The translations under genes and the position numbers were made by a program. Under the pieces are notes generated by a model. It was not told where the DNA came from and ran no database searches. It saw only the letters and a program-made list of their open reading frames with translations. Shown here one piece after another: positions 1-7,899 of a stretch of DNA of 13,878 nucleotides (position 1 is its first letter; each line of letters opens with the position of its first letter). The stretch is from an uncultured Actinomycetes bacterium (GTDB lineage: Bacteria; Actinomycetota; Actinomycetes; S36-B12; UBA5976), in NCBI GenBank assembly GCA_937896305.1, contig CALBND010000020.1:1-13878 (forward strand). Reading direction: 5' to 3'.

Positions 1-461
1 ATTATGACGGTAAAGATCTATTACTTGTTGGAGTGTTAAAAGGCGCTGTGATGGTGATGGCTGATTTAGCTAGAAATCTAACTAGAAGTATTGAAATGGA
101 TTGGATGGCAGTTTCTTCTTATGGTTACGGCACCGCATCAAGTGGTGTTGTAAGAATCTTAAAAGATTTAGATAAAGATATTGATGGCAGACATGTTTTG
201 ATTGTGGAAGATATTGTTGACTCAGGTTTAACTCTTTCATGGCTACAAAAAAACTTGCGCTCACGCGGACCAGCTTCGGTCGAAATCTTTGCTCTCTTAA
301 GAAAACCAGAAGCATTAAAAGTTGAAGTAGATGCAAAATATGTTGGATTTGAGATACCTAACGAATTCGTGGTTGGCTACGGTCTTGACTATGCCGAGCG
401 CTACAGAAACTTACGTTCAATCGCAACTTTGCACCCAGATGTCTATACCCCAAAGTCGTAG
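1..461 (+). CDS. hpt: Hypoxanthine phosphoribosyltransferase, 3' part (5' end outside window)
   Basis: This enzyme transfers phosphoribose from PRPP to hypoxanthine or guanine (purine salvage, cytoplasm). The frame is open from position 3, reading YDGKDLLLVGVLKGA, and ends at TAG 459-461, so only the N-terminal start is missing. The visible part holds the LKGA segment that contacts PRPP, the PRPP-binding signature VLIVEDIVDSGLTL (about 193-234), and the C-terminal YVGFEIPNEFVVGYGLDYAERYR part typical of bacterial Hpt. In relatives hpt lies near ftsH, often after tilS, which fits the next gene. The first ATG in the visible part (33) is internal to the conserved fold and is not the true start. 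Confidence 0.95.
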   Translation, partial: YDGKDLLLVGVLKGAVMVMADLARNLTRSIEMDWMAVSSYGYGTASSGVVRILKDLDKDIDGRHVLIVEDIVDSGLTLSWLQKNLRSRGPASVEIFALLRKPEALKVEVDAKYVGFEIPNEFVVGYGLDYAERYRNLRSIATLHPDVYTPKS

Positions 462-510
462 CGCGTAGCATCAAAGGTGAGGGCAAAGTTGCTCAAAACC
501 TGCGACTTAT

Positions 511-542
511 GGAGGCTAGGGTTTTTTTAAACCCGTAGATAG
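511..542 (+). promoter_or_regulatory. Hairpin between a GGAGG Shine-Dalgarno and the ftsH start codon
   Basis: A strong GGAGG (511-515) lies 27 nt before the ftsH ATG (543), too far for normal use, and no start codon sits at normal distance from it. Between them is a perfect inverted repeat GGGTTT (519-524), loop TTTT, AAACCC (529-534). It can be extended by CTA (516-518) with TAG (536-538) around a bulged G535. If it folds, GGAGG is brought to about 4-11 nt from the ATG. A TAG immediately upstream of the ATG (540-542) rules out an earlier start in this frame. No T-run follows the 3' arm, so a terminator is unlikely. The pairing is seen; the role is inferred. Confidence 0.45.
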
Positions 543-2546
543 ATGAAGGCAAAAAATTTCTTAAGAGGACCATTTTTCTGGATTACTGTTGCCATAACTT
601 TAGTTTTATTAGGTAGCAATGTAATTTCTTCTTCAAGCGCACCAGAAACCATTACAACTTCTCAAGCAGTTTTGGCAATCCAAGACAATCAAGTAAAGAG
701 TGTTAAATTAATTGATCGCGACCAAAGAATTGAATTAACTTTTAAAGATGACCGAAAAGCACAAGCCGACTACATAACAGGTCAAGGTGTTTTATTACAA
801 GAATTATTACAAGGAAAAGTAGATAGTGGAACAATTGCCCAAGACGGATATGATGCAGTAGTTCCTAAAGATAACTTTTTAGTAAATCTCTTATTTTCAC
901 TATTACCAATCGCCTTGGTAATATTTTTACTCTTCTTCTTCATGGGCCAAATGCAAGGTGGCAACAGAGTACTTAATTTTGGAAAAGCTAAGGCAAGATC
1001 AGTTAATAAAGATATGCCAAAGACAACTTTCTCTGACGTAGCAGGAGTTGATGAAGCAGTAGAAGAACTCCAAGAAATTAAAGAATTTTTAGCAGAACCT
1101 GCAAAGTTTCAAGCGGTGGGTGCAAAAATTCCAAAAGGAGTTTTGCTTTATGGACCTCCCGGAACTGGTAAAACTTTGTTAGCACGAGCGGTAGCTGGCG
1201 AAGCTGGAGTTCCATTCTTTTCCATTTCAGGATCAGACTTTGTTGAAATGTTTGTTGGCGTTGGAGCAAGTCGAGTTAGAGATTTATTCGAACAAGCAAA
1301 AACAGCTGCCCCAGCAATTATTTTTGTTGACGAAATAGATGCTGTTGGTAGACAACGTGGCGCCGGCTTAGGTGGCGGACATGATGAAAGAGAACAAACA
1401 TTAAATCAACTTTTGGTTGAAATGGATGGCTTTGATGTAAACGTGGGCGTAATTTTAATTGCTGCCACAAACAGACCAGATGTTTTAGACCCAGCGTTAC
1501 TTCGCCCCGGTCGCTTTGATCGTCAAGTTGCAGTTGAAAGACCTGACTTAAAAGGTAGAGAAAAGATCTTGCAAGTTCATGCCAAGGGTAAACCAATTGC
1601 AGATGATGTAAATCTTTTTGATTTCGCTAAAAGAACACCAGGATTTACTGGTGCTGATTTAGCAAACGTGCTTAATGAAGCAGCATTATTAACTGCTAGA
1701 ACTGGTAAAAAGTTTATTGACGCTGAAATAGTTGATGAAGCAATTGATCGAGTAATTGCAGGCCCACAAAAAAGAACTAGATTAATGCGAGATGAAGAAA
1801 GATTAATTACGGCTTATCACGAAGGTGGACACGCATTAGTTGCTGCTGCACTTCCTAATACTGATCCGGTTCATAAAATTACAATTCTGCCAAGAGGCAG
1901 AGCACTTGGTTACACCATGGTTTTGCCTGAACAAGATACATATTCCACAACGAGAAACCAAATGCTTGACCAACTTGCATACATGTTGGGTGGCAGAGCT
2001 GCTGAAGAAATGGTATTCCATGATCCAACAACTGGTGCCTCTAACGATATTGAAAAAGCAACATCTGTTGCTAAAGCAATGGTGACTCAATATGGAATGA
2101 CTGAGAGATTAGGTGCAATTAAATATGGCAATGAAAGTCGTGATGTTTTCTTAGGCCGTGACTTAAATCATCAAAGAGATTATTCAGAAGATGTAGCTGC
2201 AGCAATCGATCAGGAAGTTAGAAAATTAATTGATAACGCCCATCATGAAGCCTATGCAATTTTAAATAACAATAGAGCGATACTAGATAAATTAGTGATG
2301 GAATTATTAGAGAAAGAAACTCTTGATAAAGCAGAAGTAGCACAAATTTTCAAAAAACTAAAAAGAAAACCAAATAGACCTGCCTGGACTGGATCAAACA
2401 AAAGAAAACCATCCAAGAAAGGTCCAGTAAAAGCTCCTATACGTTTAGTTAAACCTGAAGATACTCCAACTTCTTTAATTCATCCGCAAGAAAATAAATC
2501 AGGCAGTAGTGCTGTAGCTAGCGAAACGTCTAAACCTAAGAAATAA
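543..2546 (+). CDS. ftsH: ATP-dependent zinc metalloprotease FtsH
   Basis: This is a membrane-anchored AAA+ protease that extracts and degrades misfolded or regulatory membrane and cytosolic proteins as a hexamer. All family marks are present in 667 aa: a first membrane segment (about 11-28), an extracytoplasmic domain, a second membrane segment (about 112-134), Walker A GPPGTGKT (204-211), Walker B IIFVDEID (259-266), the second region of homology ending RPGRFDR (321-327), the zinc site HEGGH (426-430), and the likely third zinc ligand Asp502 in TTGASNDIEKAT. The C-terminal tail (about 605-667) is rich in Lys, Arg and Pro and carries an RPAWTGS segment. The start is fixed by an in-frame stop at 540-542. 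The gene is followed after 2 nt by folE and probably heads the long operon. Confidence 0.97.
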   Translation: MKAKNFLRGPFFWITVAITLVLLGSNVISSSSAPETITTSQAVLAIQDNQVKSVKLIDRDQRIELTFKDDRKAQADYITGQGVLLQELLQGKVDSGTIAQDGYDAVVPKDNFLVNLLFSLLPIALVIFLLFFFMGQMQGGNRVLNFGKAKARSVNKDMPKTTFSDVAGVDEAVEELQEIKEFLAEPAKFQAVGAKIPKGVLLYGPPGTGKTLLARAVAGEAGVPFFSISGSDFVEMFVGVGASRVRDLFEQAKTAAPAIIFVDEIDAVGRQRGAGLGGGHDEREQTLNQLLVEMDGFDVNVGVILIAATNRPDVLDPALLRPGRFDRQVAVERPDLKGREKILQVHAKGKPIADDVNLFDFAKRTPGFTGADLANVLNEAALLTARTGKKFIDAEIVDEAIDRVIAGPQKRTRLMRDEERLITAYHEGGHALVAAALPNTDPVHKITILPRGRALGYTMVLPEQDTYSTTRNQMLDQLAYMLGGRAAEEMVFHDPTTGASNDIEKATSVAKAMVTQYGMTERLGAIKYGNESRDVFLGRDLNHQRDYSEDVAAAIDQEVRKLIDNAHHEAYAILNNNRAILDKLVMELLEKETLDKAEVAQIFKKLKRKPNRPAWTGSNKRKPSKKGPVKAPIRLVKPEDTPTSLIHPQENKSGSSAVASETSKPKK

Positions 2547-2548
2547 AA

Positions 2549-3184
2549 ATGAGTGACAAAACTCGCATCAGTCCAACGGCTGACCCATTAGCAGATATTG
2601 ACCCTGCGCAAAGATCACCATTTGATGAAACAAAAATTCAAAATGCAGTAAAAGAAATCATTATTGCCATTGGCGAAGATCCAGATCGCGATGGATTAAA
2701 AGATACGCCGGCACGTGTAGCAAGAGCGTATAAAGAAATTTTTGCAGGATTGTATGAAAAACCTGATGATGTGCTAGCTACAACTTTTGATCTAAACCAT
2801 AACGAATTAGTCATAGTTAAAGATATTGATATTCATTCAGTATGTGAACATCATTTATTACCCTTTGTGGGCAAGGCAAGTGTTGGCTACATTCCAAATA
2901 ATAATGGAAAAATAACGGGATTATCCAAACTTGCTCGTCTAATTGATGTTTATGCGAAAAGACCGCAAGTTCAAGAAAGATTAACCACGCAAGTAGCAGA
3001 TGCATTAATGAGAATCCTGAAACCTCAAGGCGTGATAGTTGTTATTGAAGCTGAACATTTCTGCATGAGTATGCGTGGTGTCGGTAAACCTGGATCCAAA
3101 ACAACAACCTCTGTAGTGAGAGGAAATTTACAAGATCCTGCATTGCGACATGAAGCTCTAACTCTTATAACTCATAATTCATGA
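2549..3184 (+). CDS. folE: GTP cyclohydrolase I
   Basis: The enzyme converts GTP to 7,8-dihydroneopterin triphosphate, the first step of folate synthesis. The 211-aa protein has the GEDPDRDGLKDTPARVARAY entry segment (42-61). The zinc and active-site residues are Cys99 and His102 in VCEHHLLPF, with Cys172 in FCMSMRGV. The C-terminal SVVRG segment is also present. The N-terminal 25 residues are variable, as is usual. It starts 2 nt after ftsH with no clear ribosome-binding site, which suggests translational coupling. Its TGA overlaps the folP start codon as ATGA (3181-3184). Confidence 0.97.
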   Translation: MSDKTRISPTADPLADIDPAQRSPFDETKIQNAVKEIIIAIGEDPDRDGLKDTPARVARAYKEIFAGLYEKPDDVLATTFDLNHNELVIVKDIDIHSVCEHHLLPFVGKASVGYIPNNNGKITGLSKLARLIDVYAKRPQVQERLTTQVADALMRILKPQGVIVVIEAEHFCMSMRGVGKPGSKTTTSVVRGNLQDPALRHEALTLITHNS

Positions 3185-4038
3185 AGTCAAATCATTTCAA
3201 ACAGCCAGCAGGACTTAATTCAAATCTAAAAAATAAAAATGCTTGTTTAGTTGTCGGTGTTTTAAATGTAACACCCGATTCTTTCTCAGACGGTGGCCAA
3301 TTTAATAACACATCCCAAGCAATTGAACACAGCAAAAAAATGATTAGCCAGGGTGCAGACTTAATTGATATAGGTGGTGAATCAACAAGACCAGGGGCGG
3401 AAAGAATATCTGTCACAGAAGAACTGGAAAGAGTAATACCAGTAATAAGTGAATTAACAAAACTTGGAATTCCGACAAGTATTGACACCATGAATAGCCA
3501 AACTGCTGTCGAAGCAATAAAAGCTGGTGTGCAAATGGTTAACGATGTTAGTGGTGGATTAAATGACGAAAAAATGCATCACGTAATTTCAAAATATGAG
3601 GTTCCATACGTTCTAATGCACTGGCGTGGACAATCAAAGGTAATGGATGATTTAGCAACTTACAAAGATGTAGTCACAGAGGTAATACAGGAATTAAACC
3701 AACAAATAAATGAAGCAACAGCAGCTGGAATTAGCAGAAATAGAATTGTAATAGATCCAGGTTTAGGTTTTGCTAAAAGTCCAGAACATAATTGGGAGAT
3801 CTTAAAAAACATAAATAGATTCCATGAATTAGAATTACCTATTTACATAGGTGCATCCAGAAAAAGATTTCTTGCCGATTTTTCCTACCCAAAAGATTCT
3901 CAAGATACTAAAGATAGAGACATGGCTACGACAGCTATTAGTTCCTATGTTGTCGAACATGGGGTATTTGCAGTTAGAGTGCATGATGTAGCTGGATCTG
4001 CGATTGCTGTCAAAGTTGCACAGAAACTAAAGGATTAA
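3181..4038 (+). CDS. folP: Dihydropteroate synthase
   Basis: It joins p-aminobenzoate to hydroxymethyl-dihydropterin pyrophosphate and is the classic sulfonamide target. The 285-aa TIM-barrel protein shows the pterin site VGVLNVTPDSFSDGG (25-39), the loop IDIGGESTRPGA (62-73), VNDVSGG (120-126), DPGLGFAKSPEHNWEIL (192-208), the SRKRF segment (226-230) and the C-terminal RVHDV (266-270). No key motif is missing. It overlaps folE by 4 nt (ATGA) and is followed by folB after 1 nt. The N-terminal extension of about 20 residues before the first strand is short and polar. Confidence 0.97.
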   Translation: MKSNHFKQPAGLNSNLKNKNACLVVGVLNVTPDSFSDGGQFNNTSQAIEHSKKMISQGADLIDIGGESTRPGAERISVTEELERVIPVISELTKLGIPTSIDTMNSQTAVEAIKAGVQMVNDVSGGLNDEKMHHVISKYEVPYVLMHWRGQSKVMDDLATYKDVVTEVIQELNQQINEATAAGISRNRIVIDPGLGFAKSPEHNWEILKNINRFHELELPIYIGASRKRFLADFSYPKDSQDTKDRDMATTAISSYVVEHGVFAVRVHDVAGSAIAVKVAQKLKD

Positions 4039-4039
4039 A

Positions 4040-4402
4040 ATGAGTGTCGACAAAGTTTTAATCACTGGTATAAAAACCTTTGGTTACCACGGGGTATTTG
4101 AAGATGAAAAAAAGAATGGTCAAACCTTCATTATTGATTTGGAATATAGTTACGATACAAATAAAGCAACCCAAACAGATGACTTAATTCACGCAATTGA
4201 TTATGGAAGCGTGGCAATAAGAACTAAGGCAATTGTTGAAACAGGCTCATTTAATTTAATTGAAAAATTAGCAGATCATCTAGCAGAGACTCTACTCAAA
4301 GAATTTACGTTTAATTCAATCAAAATTTCAATTCATAAACCTAATGCACCAATAAATCTTGAATTTTCTGACGTTGTTGTAGTTGCTGAGCGCAAAAAAT
4401 GA
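4040..4402 (+). CDS. folB: Dihydroneopterin aldolase
   Basis: It cleaves 7,8-dihydroneopterin to 6-hydroxymethyl-dihydropterin and glycolaldehyde, and acts as a tunnel-fold oligomer. At 120 aa it has the family's normal length. The expected features are GYHGVFEDEKKNGQ (15-28) containing the conserved catalytic-site Glu, DYGSV with Tyr55 (54-58), and HKPNAPI with the catalytic Lys100 (99-105). It lies between folP (1-nt gap) and folK (ATGA overlap at 4399-4402), so translation is probably coupled across the folate genes. Confidence 0.95.
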   Translation: MSVDKVLITGIKTFGYHGVFEDEKKNGQTFIIDLEYSYDTNKATQTDDLIHAIDYGSVAIRTKAIVETGSFNLIEKLADHLAETLLKEFTFNSIKISIHKPNAPINLEFSDVVVVAERKK

Positions 4403-4893
4403 AAGCAATAATCGCTTTAGGCTCAAACTTAGGCGATAGATTTAATTACCTTCAATCAGCTGTAGAGAAAATAAACAAGATTAAATATGTTGAAATTTTA
4501 AAAATTTCTTCAGTATATGAAACAGTTCCAGTAGGTGGACCTGTTCAAGATGATTATTTGAATGCCGTGATCCAAATCGAATCTAAATTAGAATCTGAAA
4601 TTTTATTAAAACAGTTGCAGTCAATAGAAATCGAATTAGACAGAGTCCGCGAAGAAAAATGGGGACCAAGGACTATTGATTTAGATATTGTTGCAATTGA
4701 AGATAGACAACATAATTCCCCTAATCTCACAATTCCTCACCCGCTGGCCCACGAACGCTGTTTTGTATTAATTCCTTGGTTTGAAATTGATTCAACATCT
4801 GTGTTGGTCAACAAAGGGATAGTTGCAAATTTGATAAGTAAATTAGATTGCCAAGAATTAAGAATCAATCAACAAAGTTTAGTAAATAAATGA
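4399..4893 (+). CDS. folK: 2-amino-4-hydroxy-6-hydroxymethyldihydropteridine pyrophosphokinase
   Basis: It transfers pyrophosphate from ATP to 6-hydroxymethyl-dihydropterin, making the FolP substrate. The 164-aa protein carries the start motif ALGSNLGDR (6-14), VYETVPVGGPVQDDYLNAV (39-57), and the signature WGPRTIDLDI (88-97) with magnesium ligands Asp94 and Asp96. The PHPLAHERCFVLIPW segment (113-127) follows. It is joined by ATGA overlaps to folB upstream and to the DUF3180 gene downstream (4890-4893). Confidence 0.97.
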   Translation: MKAIIALGSNLGDRFNYLQSAVEKINKIKYVEILKISSVYETVPVGGPVQDDYLNAVIQIESKLESEILLKQLQSIEIELDRVREEKWGPRTIDLDIVAIEDRQHNSPNLTIPHPLAHERCFVLIPWFEIDSTSVLVNKGIVANLISKLDCQELRINQQSLVNK

Positions 4894-5393
4894 AACCAAC
4901 TGAAACAAGAAACTTAATTACATGGTCAGTATTTGGACTTATTTTTGGTTACTTCATTCCTCAGATTTATAAAAACATTTCTGGATCATTTTTTCCTGTA
5001 AGTAATAATACTTTTTTAGCACTAGTTGTATTAGATGCTTCCTTACTTTATTGGATAATTATTTTTCGATCAAGACTTAAAATTACTAAGAAGAAGGAAA
5101 TAGAAAACAATAAAAAGAAACTTCCTCCCCACCCCTTGGTTGCAGCCAGAACTGTGGCTTTGGCCTTTGCCGGGAGTAGGGCTGGTGTTTTAATACTTAA
5201 TTTCTATTTAGGTGTAATTGTTTCCTTTATTCCAGGGCTGTCTCTAAATCCAGTTCAAAACAGAATCACAACTTCTATTTTTATTATTATCTCAGCAGGA
5301 ATCTTATTAGGTCTTTCCTTATGGCTAGAAAAAATATGTCGCATAAAGGATTCAGATGATAAACCAGGAGATAACACCTCTTTGGCCTCATGA
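4890..5393 (+). CDS. DUF3180 family membrane protein
   Basis: The protein has 167 aa with about four predicted membrane segments (roughly 9-27, 40-59, 87-115 and 126-147). A basic loop (about 60-79, rich in Lys and Arg) precedes PHPLVAARTVALA (80-92) and SRAG (96-99). That conserved block, and the position directly after folK, identify the actinobacterial DUF3180 family, represented in M. tuberculosis by Rv3605c as far as I recall. Function is not established. The link to folate genes is positional only. It overlaps folK by ATGA, and its TGA is overlapped by the ATG of a six-codon ORF (5390). Confidence 0.85.
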   Translation: MKPTETRNLITWSVFGLIFGYFIPQIYKNISGSFFPVSNNTFLALVVLDASLLYWIIIFRSRLKITKKKEIENNKKKLPPHPLVAARTVALAFAGSRAGVLILNFYLGVIVSFIPGLSLNPVQNRITTSIFIIISAGILLGLSLWLEKICRIKDSDDKPGDNTSLAS

Positions 5394-5410
5394 ATAGAGT
5401 TGGCTCATGA
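5390..5410 (+). other. Six-codon relay ORF (MNRVGS) with ATGA overlaps at both ends
   Basis: ATG at 5390 overlaps the DUF3180 stop (ATGA, 5390-5393). After six codons the ORF ends at TGA 5408-5410, which in turn overlaps the panC start (ATGA, 5407-5410). It is too short to be a functional protein by usual standards. It could pass terminating ribosomes from the DUF3180 gene to panC, which has no strong ribosome-binding site. In Mycobacterium and other actinobacteria a Rossmann-like DUF2520 gene (Rv3603c) lies close to this position, and the MNRVG start would suit such a protein. A relic left by deletion is therefore possible, but this is inference. Confidence 0.35.
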
Positions 5411-6258
5411 CAATTTTGGTTCATAGCAATTCTGAATTAAGAACTGCATTGAATGGACTTTCCAACAACATTTGCTTAGTTCCAACAATGGGAGCTTTGC
5501 ACGAAGGCCATGCCTCTTTAATTAAGTTAGCAAAAAAGTACGTAGGTAGCACTGGATGTGTAATCGTGAGCGATTTTGTTAATCCAAAACAGTTCGGAGT
5601 GAACGAAGACTTTGAGAAATACCCTAGAAATTTAGATTCGGATTTAATAGTTGCCCAAAACGCAGGTGCCAATATTTTGTGGGCCCCGGATGTAAAAGAT
5701 GTTTACCCAGGACAGTGGCCCTTAGAGGTTGAGACAGATCTAAGATTTGAAATTCTTGAGGGAAGAAATAGACCCGGACATTTTTCAGCGGTTATTGAAG
5801 TTGTAACAAGATTATTTGACATAGTTCAACCGAACGCTGCTGTATTTGGTGAAAAAGATTTCCAACAATTAATACTAATAAAAGAAATGGCAAATAAAAG
5901 AAATCCAAAAATTGGAATAATTGCTGGTCCAACAAGGCGCGATAAAGATGAGTTGGCTTTATCGAGCAGGAATGTTTATTTATCTTCTGATCAAAGAAAT
6001 GCTGCAGCCCTTATCCCACAAGCTCTAAAGTTAGCGATAAAGGAAAGTAAAAATGGCGCAAATGTAGAGATGCTAAAAAGTATAGTAAAAAATAAATTAA
6101 AAGAGTCGGACTTAATTGAAATTGATTATGTAGAAATTCTTGGAAATGACTTAAATGCAATAGGAGCTAATGAAAATGCAAGAATTTTAATAGCCGTTAA
6201 ACTTGGAGACACAAGACTGATAGACAACATGTCAGTTCAATTAAAGGGCAACTTATGA
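5407..6258 (+). CDS. panC: Pantothenate synthetase (pantoate-beta-alanine ligase)
   Basis: It condenses pantoate and beta-alanine with ATP to give pantothenate (vitamin B5). The 283-aa protein belongs to the cytidylyltransferase-like adenylating superfamily. It shows PTMGALHEGH (26-35), NPKQFG (59-64), EGRNRPGHF (118-126), FGEKDFQQ (148-155) and LSSRN (185-189, the KMSKS-equivalent loop). The start is supported by the ATGA overlap with the six-codon ORF, and its own stop overlaps the nadB start (6255-6258). panB and panD are not in the window, so the pantoate and beta-alanine sources must be encoded elsewhere or taken up. Confidence 0.97.
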   Translation: MTILVHSNSELRTALNGLSNNICLVPTMGALHEGHASLIKLAKKYVGSTGCVIVSDFVNPKQFGVNEDFEKYPRNLDSDLIVAQNAGANILWAPDVKDVYPGQWPLEVETDLRFEILEGRNRPGHFSAVIEVVTRLFDIVQPNAAVFGEKDFQQLILIKEMANKRNPKIGIIAGPTRRDKDELALSSRNVYLSSDQRNAAALIPQALKLAIKESKNGANVEMLKSIVKNKLKESDLIEIDYVEILGNDLNAIGANENARILIAVKLGDTRLIDNMSVQLKGNL

Positions 6259-7892
6259 CCGAAGCCAACCTAGTTCAAAAGCTACACGCCTCAGATCCCG
6301 GCTGGACAATAAATGCTGATGTGATTGTCATAGGTTCTGGGATCGCTGGTTTAACTGCAGCATTGACTGCAAGATCAAAAAATTTAAGTGTTTTACTTTT
6401 AACAAAAGATGTTTTATCCACTGGATCAACTGCGTGGGCGCAAGGTGGAATTGCCGCAGCCCTTGGACCAGGAGATAGCCCAAGTCAACATTTGAATGAC
6501 ACTTTAGAAGCCGGTGCAGGATTATGTGACATAAATTCTGTAAACGTGTTAGTTGAAGAAGGACCTGCGGCGGTAAAAAGACTTATTAGTTTAGGTGCCA
6601 CATTTGATTTAGATCCATCAGGAAATGTTGCACTAACAAGAGAAGGTGGGCATCGACAAGATCGAATTGCTCATGCTGGTGGAGATGCAACAGGTGCCGA
6701 AATTTCACGAGCATTGGTTGCAAAAGTATTAGCAGATCCGAAAGTAAGAATATTTGAACATGCCCTGGTATTGGATTTATTAAAAAATAAAGCAAATGCA
6801 GTTTGTGGAGTCACTTTGCATGTGATGGGTAGAGGCAAAATTGATGGTGTTGGTGCTGCTCTGGCTAGAGCTGTTGTTTTAGCAACTGGTGGATTGGGTG
6901 CAGTTTTTGAACAAACCACAAATCCTTTGGTTGCCACTGGAGATGGGGTAGCACTTTCTTTAAGAGCTGGTGCAACTGTCTCAGATTTAGAATTTATTCA
7001 ATTTCATCCAACTGTTTTATGGACTGGAAATGATTCAAAAGGTTCACAACCTCTAATCAGTGAAGCAGTGCGAGGTGAAGGTGCAATCTTAAGAAAACTA
7101 GATGGTTCGGCGTTAATGCAAAATCTACACCCGATGAAGGATCTAGCCCCTAGAGATGTTGTTGCACATGTTGTGCACCAAGAAATAGTAAACAGTGGAA
7201 ATGCTTATGTTTGGTTGGATGGAACAAAATTAGGTGAAGAAGTTTGGTTACATAGATTTCCAAATATTTTGTCTAGCTGTAGAAAAGTAGGCATAGATCC
7301 AATTACAGAAATGATCCCTGTAGTTCCTGCGGCACATTACGCAAGTGGAGGTCTTGTATCAGACATGACAGGTAAAACTGAAATTCCAGGATTATTTGCA
7401 GTCGGAGAATGTGCCAACACTGGAGTGCATGGTGCAAATAGATTGGCCTCAAATAGTTTGCTTGAAGGATTGGTTGTTGCTGAAAGATTAAGTACACATT
7501 TACAAGATTTACCTAAACAATCCGAGCCTGAATTTAATTCCTCTCCAACCAATCTAATCAAAGGCAAAGTGCGAAAAGAAATAACAAAGACAACAACCAA
7601 AGGCGCAGGAGCAGTTAGAAGCAAGGAATCTTTAACAAAAACTTTGCAAACTCTGAATCAAATTGGTAACAAAACTACTAAAGAAGCATCAACTCAAAGC
7701 TGGGAATCTACAAATTTGTTAACTGTTTCAAGTTTTATAGCTGCAGCAGCCCTTCATAGAGAAGAAAGTAGAGGATCTCATTGGAGGTCAGATTTTCCAG
7801 AGAGAAATGATGATAGATGGTTAGTAAGAATTATAGGCAAACTTCAAGAAGGTAAAATGGTGCTTTCTGAAACAGCGATAAAGAACAAGTAG
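6255..7892 (+). CDS. nadB: L-aspartate oxidase
   Basis: This FAD enzyme oxidises L-aspartate to iminoaspartate, the first step of de novo NAD synthesis. The 545-aa protein has the FAD dinucleotide-binding segment VIVIGSGIAG (23-32), STGSTAWAQGGIAA (55-68), the QFHPT segment (249-253), RGEGAILR (273-280), LAPRDVV with the probable substrate-binding Arg300 (297-303), HYASGG (361-366), and GANRLASNSLLEG (393-405) with the second substrate Arg396. A helical C-terminal domain runs from about 435 and includes REESRGSHWR (502-511). These distinguish NadB from succinate dehydrogenase flavoprotein. It overlaps panC by ATGA and is followed after 7 nt by nadC. No nadA is nearby. Confidence 0.96.
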   Translation: MTEANLVQKLHASDPGWTINADVIVIGSGIAGLTAALTARSKNLSVLLLTKDVLSTGSTAWAQGGIAAALGPGDSPSQHLNDTLEAGAGLCDINSVNVLVEEGPAAVKRLISLGATFDLDPSGNVALTREGGHRQDRIAHAGGDATGAEISRALVAKVLADPKVRIFEHALVLDLLKNKANAVCGVTLHVMGRGKIDGVGAALARAVVLATGGLGAVFEQTTNPLVATGDGVALSLRAGATVSDLEFIQFHPTVLWTGNDSKGSQPLISEAVRGEGAILRKLDGSALMQNLHPMKDLAPRDVVAHVVHQEIVNSGNAYVWLDGTKLGEEVWLHRFPNILSSCRKVGIDPITEMIPVVPAAHYASGGLVSDMTGKTEIPGLFAVGECANTGVHGANRLASNSLLEGLVVAERLSTHLQDLPKQSEPEFNSSPTNLIKGKVRKEITKTTTKGAGAVRSKESLTKTLQTLNQIGNKTTKEASTQSWESTNLLTVSSFIAAAALHREESRGSHWRSDFPERNDDRWLVRIIGKLQEGKMVLSETAIKNK

Positions 7893-7895
7893 GGA
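7891..7895 (+). promoter_or_regulatory. Ribosome-binding site supporting the TTG start of nadC
   Basis: AGGGA lies 4 nt before TTG 7900 and overlaps the nadB stop codon (TAG 7890-7892). It decides the start, because no ATG occurs in frame before the conserved core of nadC. Confidence 0.6.
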
Positions 7896-7899
7896 AATC

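Noticed and set aside
519..534. GGGTTT-TTTT-AAACCC as a rho-independent terminator after hpt
   Set aside because: The T-run is in the loop and none follows the 3' arm; the hairpin sits directly before the ftsH start, so a role in ftsH translation fits better.
1840..2085. 81-codon open frame on the plus strand inside ftsH in another frame
   Set aside because: It overlaps the conserved HEGGH protease domain of FtsH, and its translation resembles no protein family; it is a frame shadow.
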